A stretch of 44,278 nucleotides of DNA, taken from Testudinibacter crocodili. Lineage in GTDB: Bacteria > Pseudomonadota > Gammaproteobacteria > Enterobacterales > Pasteurellaceae. The position numbers and the translations under genes are program-made. This document shows positions 10,485 to 18,295 of the stretch, in pieces (positions within the stretch are counted from its first letter, which is position 1; each line of letters starts with the position of its first letter). The notes under the pieces were generated by a model. The model saw nothing but the letters and a program-made list of their open reading frames with translations. It had not been told where the DNA came from and did no database searches. The stretch covers positions 1 through 44,278 of the forward strand of contig VDHG01000028.1 in NCBI GenBank assembly GCA_006228005.1, written 5' to 3'.

Positions 10485-12464
10485 ATTTTCTCCACGCATG
10501 TGGAGGTGTTTCTAATTATAAATCTATTGTCTTTAGCGGTAATTTATTTTCTCCACGCATGTGGAGGTGTTTCCACCCTCATGTCGATATTAGACATTAG
10601 TTTTACATTTTCTCCACGCATGTGGAGGTGTTTCTTTCATTATCAAGTTGTTTCGGCTGAATAGTACATTTTCTCCACGCATGTGGAGGTGTTTCTTCTG
10701 CTTCGCCCACTGGTCGGCAGATAAAACAATTTTCTCCACGCATGTGGAGGTGTTTCTATGCCTTTATCAATGCGCGCGAATCTGGCAGTATTTTCTCCAC
10801 GCATGTGGAGGTGTTTCTAGTGCGGCCGCAACACGACTGCGCGTGGTCAGATTTTCTCCACGCATGTGGAGGTGTTTCCACGGATTTGCCGTGATAGGTG
10901 TTGAAATCTTTATTTTCTCCACGCATGTGGAGGTGTTTCTAGCTTTTCTATGCTGACTCACGGCATTAGAGGATTTTCTCCACGCATGTGGAGGTGTTTC
11001 CCGTTTATGCGCCCAGCTTTTGAGCAAAGCAAAATTTTCTCCACGCATGTGGAGGTGTTTCCTGATTGAAAAAGTGAAGTATGTGCAGCGCGGCATTTTC
11101 TCCACGCATGTGGAGGTGTTTCCGATTACCAATGCTTTCATTTAAAAATTAATTAATTTTCTCCACGCATGTGGAGGTGTTTCTCCTCTTTGCCGTTCGT
11201 TGGCCAGCGGTTTAGCATTTTCTCCACGCATGTGGAGGTGTTTCTTTAGAGAAGGAAAAACAAGGGCAAGCGGAGATATTTTCTCCACGCATGTGGAGGT
11301 GTTTCCTCGCCTTGCTGCGCTTTTGGTCGTCCACGGTTATTTTCTCCACGCACGTGGAGGTGTTTCTCACGACCTCTTTGTCTTTGTAAAAACGCCGCCA
11401 TTTTCTCCACGCACGTGGAGGTGTTTCTCTGCGCCCCGGCGTCCATCTCCGCCCGATTTGATTTTCTCCACGCACGTGGAGGTGTTTCTGGCTTTAACTG
11501 CCGCTGTAGCGTGATTGCCTTATTTTCTCCACGCACGTGGAGGTGTTTCCTGATAAAAATCATCATAATGTTTATGATAAGAATTTTCTCCACGCACGTG
11601 GAGGTGTTTCTGCGTAAATCGCTCACCGAATAATTCACGCATAATTTTCTCCACGCACGTGGAGGTGTTTCCTGAATACGCTCATTGGTCGGTAAGGTTG
11701 TGCCATTTTCTCCACGCACGTGGAGGTGTTTCCTTTTCCGAAGCCAGTTGTGCGTCGAGCATATCATTTTCTCCACGCATGTGGAGGTGTTTCCAACCAA
11801 GGATTCTTTTGCCGTCACGGGGCGCAATTTTCTCCACGCATGTGGAGGTGTTTCGTCCACCGCGATAACCAAAGTAGATATTATTCGATTTTCTCCACGC
11901 ATGTGGAGGTGTTTCCGGTTGGACGATGCCGGTGCAGCAAGCCAGTTAATTTTCTCCACGCATGTGGAGGTGTTTCTTTCACGATAGACATCATCAAGCA
12001 GCGACCAGCATTTTCTCCACGCATGTGGAGGTGTTTCTCAGCCACCAAATCGCAATAAAACTAGACGAGGATTTTCTCCACGCATGTGGAGGTGTTTCTG
12101 GCAATGGCGGCATGGCGGTGCAGGGTGGCAGATTTTCTCCACGCATGTGGAGGTGTTTCTATGATGTGTCACGAGCAACAATCAGCCGGTATATTTTCTC
12201 CACGTATGTGGAGGTGTTTCTTGCTGATGGATCTCGGCGCTGACCTTTTTTACATTTTCTCCACGCACGTGGAGGTGTTTCTCAGGTTTATCCATACGTT
12301 CCGTAGGACAAAACATTTTCTCCACGCATGTGGAGGTGTTTCTTTATTATGTTATACCCACTCGTTTTACAAAAAATTTTCTCCACACACGTGGAGGTGT
12401 TTCCCGCATTCACGATATGGGGACGTTGCTCATCAGATTTTCTCCATGCGCGTAGAGGTATGTT
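10485..12464 (+). CRISPR. CRISPR array 1, type I-E, 33 repeats and 32 spacers
   Basis: The repeat is 28 bp as counted, ATTTTCTCCAC-NNNN-GTGGAGGTGTTTC, with a period of exactly 61 bp throughout. The stem is CTCCAC/GTGGAG with a tetraloop. Loop type runs in blocks from the leader: repeats 1-14 GCAT, 15-21 GCAC, 22-28 GCAT, 29 GTAT, 30 GCAC, 31 GCAT, 32 ACAC. Repeat 33 (12437-12464) is degenerate. Orientation is plus: the AT-rich leader is at the left, the degenerate repeat at the right, and the repeat fits the known I-E form. The base after each repeat is T or C in 31 of 32 spacers. If this base belongs to the repeat, the unit is the usual 29 + 32. Spacer targets cannot be named by eye. Confidence 0.99.
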
Positions 12465-12515
12465 TGTTTATCTTTGAGGACTAAATTTTCTCTATATAGT
12501 GATATTTTTTAAAAT

Positions 12516-12545
12516 TTGTGATCCTGGTAATATTAACTATATGAT
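12516..12545 (+). promoter_or_regulatory. Candidate promoter of the Cascade operon
   Basis: TTGTGA (12516-12521) and TATGAT (12540-12545) are spaced by 18 bp and lie about 63 bp before casA, in the 143-bp AT-rich gap after array 1. A second possible -10, TATTAT near 12556, lacks a good -35. A weak repeat-like trace ATTTTCTCTATATAG at 12485 precedes the promoter but is out of the 61-bp phase. Confidence 0.4.
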
Positions 12546-12607
12546 TTATCGTGTAGTATTATCAAAACATCGTAGTTATCTGGTATTCAATAATACAGGG
12601 AGGTTAC

Positions 12608-14152
12608 ATGGGAAATATGGTTGAAGAGCAATCTGTTCATCAACAAGCAAGGTTTAATTTGATCGATTCTCCTTGGATTCCTGTCGTTAATCGTGGCTTA
12701 GTCAGTTTACAGCAAATTTTTAGTGATCCAACCCTGCCAGCTTTGGGGGGGAATGCTATTCAGCAAATTGCATTAATTAAACTCTTTTCCGCAATAGCAC
12801 AAGCGGCATACACGCCGCAAAATAATCAGCAGTGGTATGAATATAGTGCAGAAGCGCTCGGACAAGATTGTTTGCGCTATTTAGCAGATTGGCATGATCA
12901 TTTTTATCTTTATGGGGAAAAGCCATTTCTACAAATGCCAGCTATCCGAGCCGCAGCGGTACAAGAATTTGGTGCTGTCCTACCTGAAATATCAACCGGA
13001 AATACCACCGTACTAACGCAAATTCAGCAGCCAAAACTGTTATCTGATGCAGATAAATCCTTGTTATTGCTGGTTTTGATGGGGTTTGCATTGGGTGGAA
13101 AGAAAACTGATAACACAGTGGTGTTGAGTCCCAATTATCGGGCGAAAACAAAAGATAACGGCAAAGCAAACACGGGGAAAGCCGGATCATCTTTGGGCTT
13201 TCTGGGAATGCTACATAATTTTTATTTCGGTTCATCAATTTTAGAAACAGTGTATCTCAATTTATTGACAGAGGAAGATATTCAGCGTTTGGGAGTCTTT
13301 AACCAAGGCTTGGGACAGCCGCCTTGGGAGCAGATGCCGACAGGGGAAGAGGATGAGATTGCCAGAAAATTAAAGGATACGTTAATGGGGCGTTTACTGC
13401 CATTGGGACGTTTCTGTTTACTGGCTGAAAATGGTCTGCATTATAGTGAGGGAATCCAGCATTATAGCTATAAAGAGGAAAAAGTGGCGGATCCGACCGT
13501 GGCACTGAATCTGGCAGGTAAGGAAGGAAAAGTATTGTGGGTCAACCCGGAAAAACGGCCTTGGCGGGAATTGACCGCACTTTTAAGTTTTATTTCGACA
13601 CCAACATTTGATTGTCCGCAATTAAGTCTACCGGCTTTTCGGATAAAAAATAAATTCGCAACATTCGGTATTTGGTCTGGAGGCTTACGAGTAAGCAGCA
13701 ATGCCGGTGAGCAGTATGTGTCTGGGTTGGATGATTTTGTTATAGCGACTATTTCACTTCATCGGGACTGTTTCGGTCAAACTTGGTTTACCGAGTGGCA
13801 AAAAGCGATGGCGCAATTGGATAAATATGCCAGCACTGTTTATAAATCGGTTTATCAGTTTTACACAGAGCAAAAATTAGAGGCTGCAAAGCAGGCTGCC
13901 GCCGCAGCGAATCAATTTTGGCAATTATGTGAACAGCAAGCGCAGGCTTTGGTTATTGCATGTCAGGAAATCACGGAGGATCAGGAAAGTAATCCTGAGC
14001 CGTTAAATCAGCTATACCGCACTTTTATCGGTTATAGCTATCAGATTTATGAGCAAAATACGATGAATGAAACCGGCAGGCAGATGGAAACCTGGGCGAA
14101 ATGCCACCCACGTTTTGCCAAAGCTTCGTCTTCGAAGGAGAGAGCATCATGA
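12608..14152 (+). CDS. casA: Cascade large subunit CasA/Cse1 (Cas8e)
   Basis: Large subunit of the type I-E surveillance complex. It recognises the PAM of target DNA and recruits Cas3. The 514-residue protein starts with the family pattern FNLIDSPWIPVVNRGLVSLQQIF, equivalent to the E. coli N-terminus. It continues with family-like segments YGEKPFLQMPA near residue 100 and FALGGKKTDNTVVLSPN near residue 160. The start at 12608 has GGGAGG at 12598-12603; an internal ATG at 12617 is less well placed. The stop overlaps the casB start as ATGA. Two uptake signals (13574, 14016) are present. It is the first gene of the operon, separated from cas3 by array 1. Confidence 0.96.
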   Translation: MGNMVEEQSVHQQARFNLIDSPWIPVVNRGLVSLQQIFSDPTLPALGGNAIQQIALIKLFSAIAQAAYTPQNNQQWYEYSAEALGQDCLRYLADWHDHFYLYGEKPFLQMPAIRAAAVQEFGAVLPEISTGNTTVLTQIQQPKLLSDADKSLLLLVLMGFALGGKKTDNTVVLSPNYRAKTKDNGKANTGKAGSSLGFLGMLHNFYFGSSILETVYLNLLTEEDIQRLGVFNQGLGQPPWEQMPTGEEDEIARKLKDTLMGRLLPLGRFCLLAENGLHYSEGIQHYSYKEEKVADPTVALNLAGKEGKVLWVNPEKRPWRELTALLSFISTPTFDCPQLSLPAFRIKNKFATFGIWSGGLRVSSNAGEQYVSGLDDFVIATISLHRDCFGQTWFTEWQKAMAQLDKYASTVYKSVYQFYTEQKLEAAKQAAAAANQFWQLCEQQAQALVIACQEITEDQESNPEPLNQLYRTFIGYSYQIYEQNTMNETGRQMETWAKCHPRFAKASSSKERAS

Positions 14153-14661
14153 CGTCACAACCCTCAAAAAATCAGCGTTTTGTTGACTATGTCATACAGC
14201 AATGTTTGCAGGATAAAGGTTTTGCTGCCAAGTTGAAACGGGCGGATAATCCAAATACAGAGTATTACAGTTGGGAAATCTTGGTCAATTTTGTTGATTT
14301 AACAATCGATAGTAAACGCCTGCCTTATGCCCTTATTGCAGCGGCAATTGCAGATGGTAAGGTGCAGGAGAACGGCAGTTTTGGTCTTGGGCATATATTA
14401 TCAAAATGCTATGACAACGATGCGACATTGGGCAATCAGACCGATCCGGCGAAAATTAAATTGCGTCGATTACTGGCGTGCCAAAGTGCGGTCGAAGTTT
14501 GTGGTGTATTGCGTCCTATCTTGAGTTTGATTCGGGCAAAAGGCTTGGCGGGCAGTCTGGATTATGCTGCTTTGTTGGACAACTTGTGTTGGTTCAATGA
14601 GCAGACGAAAAAACATTGGGCGATGGATTTTTACCGCAAGCAGGAGATTGAGTATGAATAA
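14149..14661 (+). CDS. casB: Cascade small subunit CasB/Cse2 (Cas11e)
   Basis: Small, helical subunit present twice in type I-E Cascade, where it stabilises the crRNA and the displaced DNA strand. 170 residues, close to the E. coli length of 160. The sequence is predominantly helical and basic, with LGHILSKCYDND and IKLRRLLACQSAVEVCGVLRPIL in the C-terminal half. Start 14149 overlaps the casA stop (ATGA) and has GGAG at 14137-14140. A longer frame opening at 14101 lies within casA and is rejected. It overlaps cas6e by 8 bp. One uptake signal is present at 14484. Confidence 0.93.
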   Translation: MTSQPSKNQRFVDYVIQQCLQDKGFAAKLKRADNPNTEYYSWEILVNFVDLTIDSKRLPYALIAAAIADGKVQENGSFGLGHILSKCYDNDATLGNQTDPAKIKLRRLLACQSAVEVCGVLRPILSLIRAKGLAGSLDYAALLDNLCWFNEQTKKHWAMDFYRKQEIEYE

Positions 14662-15301
14662 TCCTTTGTACGCCAGTGTATTAAAATTAGGGCGGAAAGA
14701 TATTAAGCAATTCTCAATTAAAGATGAATATGGTTTGCATAAAGTTATCTACTCATTATTTGATAAAGACGAGCAAGCGGAAAAACGCCGCTTTTTATTT
14801 TGTGAAAAAGACGGTGCTTTTGACCTGTCGAGCAAAGAGTATGTGAAACAGATTATTTTGCTGTCGCAGCAACCACCAAAATCTGCGATTGGCAACTATC
14901 CGCTAAAAATCCAAAGTAAGTTGATTCCAGAAACTTTTTTAAGCCATAAATATTATCGCTTTGAAATACGGATGAATGTGGCAAAACGTGATAATCAAAG
15001 TCAAAAAATTATGCCGTTAAAAGGGAAAGAGGCGATATTAGCTTGGTTTTTGCAGAAAAACGCCAGTTGGGGTTTTCAAGCCGATCCTGCCGGATTGCAA
15101 ATTACCGCGCATCAAGTGATGTGTTTTAGTAAAACAGACAAAACCGTGACACTCAATGCGGTGACCTTTCAGGGCTCTTTACAGGTTGTAGAACCACAAC
15201 TTTTTGCGAATAGTTTTAGCTATGGAATCGGGCGGGGACGTAGTTTCGGCTTGGGATTATTGCAGCTGGCACCGCTCACAGACGATTTATTTTCTATTTA
15301 A
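14654..15301 (+). CDS. cas6e: crRNA-processing endoribonuclease Cas6e (CasE/Cse3)
   Basis: Cleaves the CRISPR precursor transcript at the base of each repeat hairpin and stays bound to the 3' hairpin of the crRNA within Cascade. The 215-residue protein has the expected length. The N-terminal segment YGLHKVIYSLF carries the likely catalytic His (near residue 28). The glycine-rich loop GIGRGRSFGLGLLQLAPL lies near the C-terminus, a Cas6e hallmark. The gene lies between casB and cas7e, whereas in E. coli it follows cas5e. The chosen ATG at 14654 overlaps casB by 8 bp; earlier in-frame starts lie inside casB. No uptake signal was seen. It begins with the same 13 bases, ATGAATAATCCTT, as cas5e. 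Confidence 0.95.
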   Translation: MNNPLYASVLKLGRKDIKQFSIKDEYGLHKVIYSLFDKDEQAEKRRFLFCEKDGAFDLSSKEYVKQIILLSQQPPKSAIGNYPLKIQSKLIPETFLSHKYYRFEIRMNVAKRDNQSQKIMPLKGKEAILAWFLQKNASWGFQADPAGLQITAHQVMCFSKTDKTVTLNAVTFQGSLQVVEPQLFANSFSYGIGRGRSFGLGLLQLAPLTDDLFSI

Positions 15302-15316
15302 TTTCAGGAGTATCAT

Positions 15317-16366
15317 ATGATCAACCCATTAAAGAATACCCGTATTGAATTTCATATTTTGCAATCTTTTCCGGTCACCTGCTTAAACCGTGATGATGTT
15401 GGCGCACCTAAATCGGCTTTGATTGGTGGTGTCGAGAGGGCAAGGGTCAGCTCGCAATGTTGGAAACGTCAAGTGCGGTTAACCATGGCGGATTTTGGAA
15501 TTAAATTAGCGGTGCGGACTCGAAAAATTGAACAGTGGATTGCACAGGCTTGCTTGGCTCAAGGTGCGAACACAGAACAAGCGCAGAAATGCGCTGAAAA
15601 AATCGCTGGATTTTTAACCAAAGAAACATTGCACTTTATGACTGAAACGGAAGCAACGGCTTTTGCCGAATATTGCCAAAGTTTGGGTTATGATGAAGCT
15701 AAATTAAAAGATAAAGAGGTGTATAAAATTGCGAAAAAAGCCTTTAATCCGGCTTTAGACGGTTTGGATATTGCGTTATTCGGCAGAATGGTGGCGCAAG
15801 CCGCAGAATTAAATGTGGAAGCCGCCGCCTCTTTTGCTCATGCTATTTCTACCCATCGGGTCAGCTCGGAAATTGACTTTTTTACCGCACTTGATGATCG
15901 TTTGCAAAAAGATGAAACCGGCTCCGGGCATATGGGCGTATTACAATTCAATTCTGCTACTTACTACCGCTATGTCAGTTTGGATCTAGGACAATTGAAC
16001 CAGACTTTGCAAGGGCAAGATTTGGATAAAGCGGTGGCAGCCTTTACCAAGGCGTTGTATTTAGCAGTTCCGGCAGCTCGGCAAACCACTCAAGCGGGTG
16101 TCTGCGGTTGGGAATATGCCAAAGTTCTGGTCAGAAAAGGGCAGGGCTTGCAAGCATCGTTTGAAAGTGCGGTTAAGTCGCAAAAAGCCGAAGGGTATCT
16201 CAGACCAAGTATTGACAGATTAAAAGAATACCTTGCGCATAAAGAAAGACTGTCAGGATCATTATTTGGCAAAATTGCAGAGTATAATTTCGGCGAAGAC
16301 GAGAATTTTAATATTGATCAATTAGTAGCAGCATTGGTTCAGCATGTCGAGGTTACGAATGAATAA
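15317..16366 (+). CDS. cas7e: Cascade backbone subunit Cas7e (CasC/Cse4)
   Basis: RAMP-fold protein that polymerises along the crRNA to form the Cascade backbone (six copies in E. coli). The 349-residue protein starts with the family pattern RIEFHILQSFPVTCLNRDD, then GVERARVSSQCWKR, which fits the RNA-binding and subunit-contact region. ATHRVSSEIDFFTALDD near residue 190 and MGVLQFNSATYYRYVSLD near 210 are also typical. GGAG lies just upstream of the ATG. It overlaps cas5e by 8 bp. Three uptake signals are inside (15471, 15894, 16165). Confidence 0.97.
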   Translation: MINPLKNTRIEFHILQSFPVTCLNRDDVGAPKSALIGGVERARVSSQCWKRQVRLTMADFGIKLAVRTRKIEQWIAQACLAQGANTEQAQKCAEKIAGFLTKETLHFMTETEATAFAEYCQSLGYDEAKLKDKEVYKIAKKAFNPALDGLDIALFGRMVAQAAELNVEAAASFAHAISTHRVSSEIDFFTALDDRLQKDETGSGHMGVLQFNSATYYRYVSLDLGQLNQTLQGQDLDKAVAAFTKALYLAVPAARQTTQAGVCGWEYAKVLVRKGQGLQASFESAVKSQKAEGYLRPSIDRLKEYLAHKERLSGSLFGKIAEYNFGEDENFNIDQLVAALVQHVEVTNE

Positions 16367-17084
16367 TCCTTATATTTTGTTATGGTTGGAAGGACCGTTA
16401 CAATCTTGGGGATTTGATTCAAAATTTAACCGTCGTGAAACTTTGCCGTTTCCAACCAAATCAGGCATTTTGGGACTGCTTTGCAGTGCCTTGGGGTATG
16501 GCGGTGAACAACGAGAGTTTTTGTCTCTGTTTTCTGATTTGGATCTTCAAGTCGCAGCATATTCGCAAAAAGACCAAAACGGTCGCCTGATAAAACCGTT
16601 ACAACTGCGGGATTTCCATATGGTAGGTAGCGGATTTGATGATGCGGATCCATGGCAAAAATTGATGATTCCCAAAACGATTGCAGGAAAACCGGCGGTT
16701 GGGGGCGGTGCGAAATTGACATATCGCTATTATTTACAAGATATGGCATTCGCTGTGGCGTTAGAGGTGCCGGCAAATTTGCTAGATATCTTGGTGGCAG
16801 CCTTGCAAAATCCAATCTGGGATCTTTATCTGGGACGAAAATGTTGTGTGCCGACTGAATTTATCTATCAGGGAACGTTTAACGATTCAGCCAAAGCTTT
16901 TGCACACGTGGAGGCTATTCTGGCTGACAACGGCAAAAACAGAGCGATCAATTTTAAGGTGCTTCAAGGTAATTATCCGGATTTAGGTGATAGTTTTGCT
17001 TTAAATGATGTGCCTATTTGCTTTGGCGTAAATAAGCAATACCAAGATCGCTCGGTGACAGTTATTTTAGAAACACAAGAATAA
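16359..17084 (+). CDS. cas5e: Cascade subunit Cas5e (CasD)
   Basis: RAMP protein that caps the 5' handle of the crRNA and contacts CasA. 241 residues. The N-terminus ILLWLEGPLQSWGFDSKFNRRETLPFPTKSG is a classic Cas5e pattern (hydrophobic strand, then GPLQSWG, then R-T-PTKSG). The later HMVGSGFDDADPW and LTYRYYLQDMAFAVALE also fit. I chose ATG 16359, which overlaps the cas7e stop by 8 bp and has GAGG at 16349-16352. An in-frame ATG at 16344 would add five residues from inside cas7e. The first 13 bases equal those of cas6e. Confidence 0.96.
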   Translation: MNNPYILLWLEGPLQSWGFDSKFNRRETLPFPTKSGILGLLCSALGYGGEQREFLSLFSDLDLQVAAYSQKDQNGRLIKPLQLRDFHMVGSGFDDADPWQKLMIPKTIAGKPAVGGGAKLTYRYYLQDMAFAVALEVPANLLDILVAALQNPIWDLYLGRKCCVPTEFIYQGTFNDSAKAFAHVEAILADNGKNRAINFKVLQGNYPDLGDSFALNDVPICFGVNKQYQDRSVTVILETQE

Positions 17085-17093
17085 GGGTTGTCG

Positions 17094-17972
17094 GTGGCAG
17101 ATAATAAACGGCTATTAGTCAAAATTACTCGGGAATCGTTACCTCAGGTTAAGGACAAATACCCTTATCTCTATCTAGAACGTGGTCGTTTGGAAATTGA
17201 TGACAGCAGCGTTAAATGGATCGATTGTGATGGAAATGTAGTTCGTCTACCGATTGCGAGCATTAATTGTTTGTTGCTTGGCCCGGGAACAAGTTTAACC
17301 CATGAAGCGGTGAAAGTGATTGCAACGGCGAATTGTGGTTTATGCTGGGTGGGTGAGGACAGCTTACTTTATTATGCATCCGGCATTTCGCCGACCAGCG
17401 ACTCACGTAATTTTCGTCGCCAAATGCAACTTGCTGCCGATTCCAAAAAATCATTGGAGATTGCCCGCCAACTATTTGCAAAGCGTTTCCCGGATATGGA
17501 TCTCAGTGGCAAAACCTTAAAAGAGATGATGGGGTTAGAAGGACAACGAGTTAGGAGTCTGTATCAAACGAAAGCTGAATACTATCAAGTCGGCTGGAAA
17601 GGGCGACAATATACACCCAACAAATTTGAACTCAGTGATTTAACCAATCAAATCTTAACTGCAGCCAATACCGCACTTTACGGGATTTTGTGTTCCTCAA
17701 TACACAGCATGGGCTATTCTCCTCATATGGGATTTATCCACTCCGGCAGCCCGCTTCCTTTTGTGTATGATATGGCTGATCTTTATAAAGAGCATCTTTG
17801 TATTGATCTTGCCTTTGCTTTAACTAAAGAGATGGCGGGTATGTATGATAAACATTGCGTTTCATCGGCATTCCGAGAGAGAGTGATTGAGTCTGATTTA
17901 TTGACCCAAATTAGCTCGGATATCAGCGAATTACTGGGAGGACGAAAAAATGCTGGTCGTACTGGCAAATGA
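17094..17972 (+). CDS. cas1: CRISPR integrase Cas1 (type I-E)
   Basis: Metal-dependent integrase that, with Cas2, inserts new spacers next to the leader. About 292 residues, close to the E. coli 305. The catalytic set is visible: Glu in GLEGQRVRSLYQ (near 148), His in GFIHSGSPLP and Asp in VYDMADLYKEH. I chose GTG at 17094, preceded by AAGGG with good spacing; a TTG at 17088 sits too close to that site. The gene follows cas5e by 9 bp and overlaps cas2 by 23 bp. One uptake signal lies at 17670. Both arrays share leader motifs, so one Cas1-Cas2 set probably serves both. Confidence 0.97.
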   Translation: MADNKRLLVKITRESLPQVKDKYPYLYLERGRLEIDDSSVKWIDCDGNVVRLPIASINCLLLGPGTSLTHEAVKVIATANCGLCWVGEDSLLYYASGISPTSDSRNFRRQMQLAADSKKSLEIARQLFAKRFPDMDLSGKTLKEMMGLEGQRVRSLYQTKAEYYQVGWKGRQYTPNKFELSDLTNQILTAANTALYGILCSSIHSMGYSPHMGFIHSGSPLPFVYDMADLYKEHLCIDLAFALTKEMAGMYDKHCVSSAFRERVIESDLLTQISSDISELLGGRKNAGRTGK

Positions 17973-18231
17973 TCTACCGCCGGCTGTGCGTGGACGGATG
18001 AAATTATGGTTTATTGAACCTCGCCCTAATGTTTTTATTTCAGGAATTAAAGATTCTGTAGCAAAGACCGTGACCGAATATTTATTAGGGCATTGCCCAT
18101 TGGAAAGCGGACTAATTATTTTCAGAAAAATCCCACAAGCCCCGGGTTATGAAATTCGTACTTTAGGCCAGGCTAAGAAAGAATTAATCAATATCTCTGG
18201 TTTACAATTAGTGATCGAAAAATTTATCTAA
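17950..18231 (+). CDS. cas2: CRISPR adaptation protein Cas2 (type I-E)
   Basis: Small ferredoxin-fold protein forming the dimeric core of the Cas1-Cas2 integrase. 93 residues. The pattern MLVVLANDLPPAVRGRMKLWFIEPRPNVF is typical of the I-E Cas2 subfamily, and a C-terminal extension follows. GGGAGG at 17937-17942 precedes ATG 17950, which lies within the end of cas1. It is the last gene of the operon. The leader of array 2 begins about 25 bp after its stop, so operon read-through could contribute to array 2 transcription. Confidence 0.97.
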   Translation: MLVVLANDLPPAVRGRMKLWFIEPRPNVFISGIKDSVAKTVTEYLLGHCPLESGLIIFRKIPQAPGYEIRTLGQAKKELINISGLQLVIEKFI

Positions 18232-18256
18232 CCAACTTATCATTCAAAAGCCCAAG

Positions 18257-18295
18257 ATATTGTGTTAAGACTAAGCTCTTTAACAATATAATGGC
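18257..18295 (+). promoter_or_regulatory. CRISPR leader 2 core: inverted repeat and boxA-like element
   Basis: ATATTGTGTTA (18257-18267) and TAACAATAT (18281-18289) repeat the arrangement before array 1, with identical spacing to each other and to the first repeat. GCTCTTTAACA (18275-18285) is an exact match to the boxA antitermination core. The leader is very short because cas2 ends at 18231, and no convincing -10 box is visible in the gap. Transcription may enter from the cas operon. Confidence 0.75.

Noticed and set aside
10648-12484. Several open frames on both strands across array 1 encoding repeated FSPRMWRCF or HLHMRGEN peptides
   Set aside because: They are translations of the CRISPR repeat; the 61-bp period shifts the frame each unit, and they contain no real protein features.
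12485-12500. An extra decayed repeat after array 1
   Set aside because: Only about 10 bases match and it is out of the 61-bp phase, so chance is likely.
14101-14661. Longer casB starting at 14101, and longer cas6e starting at 14564
   Set aside because: The extra parts lie within the preceding gene and lack ribosome sites; the overlapping starts match family N-termini.
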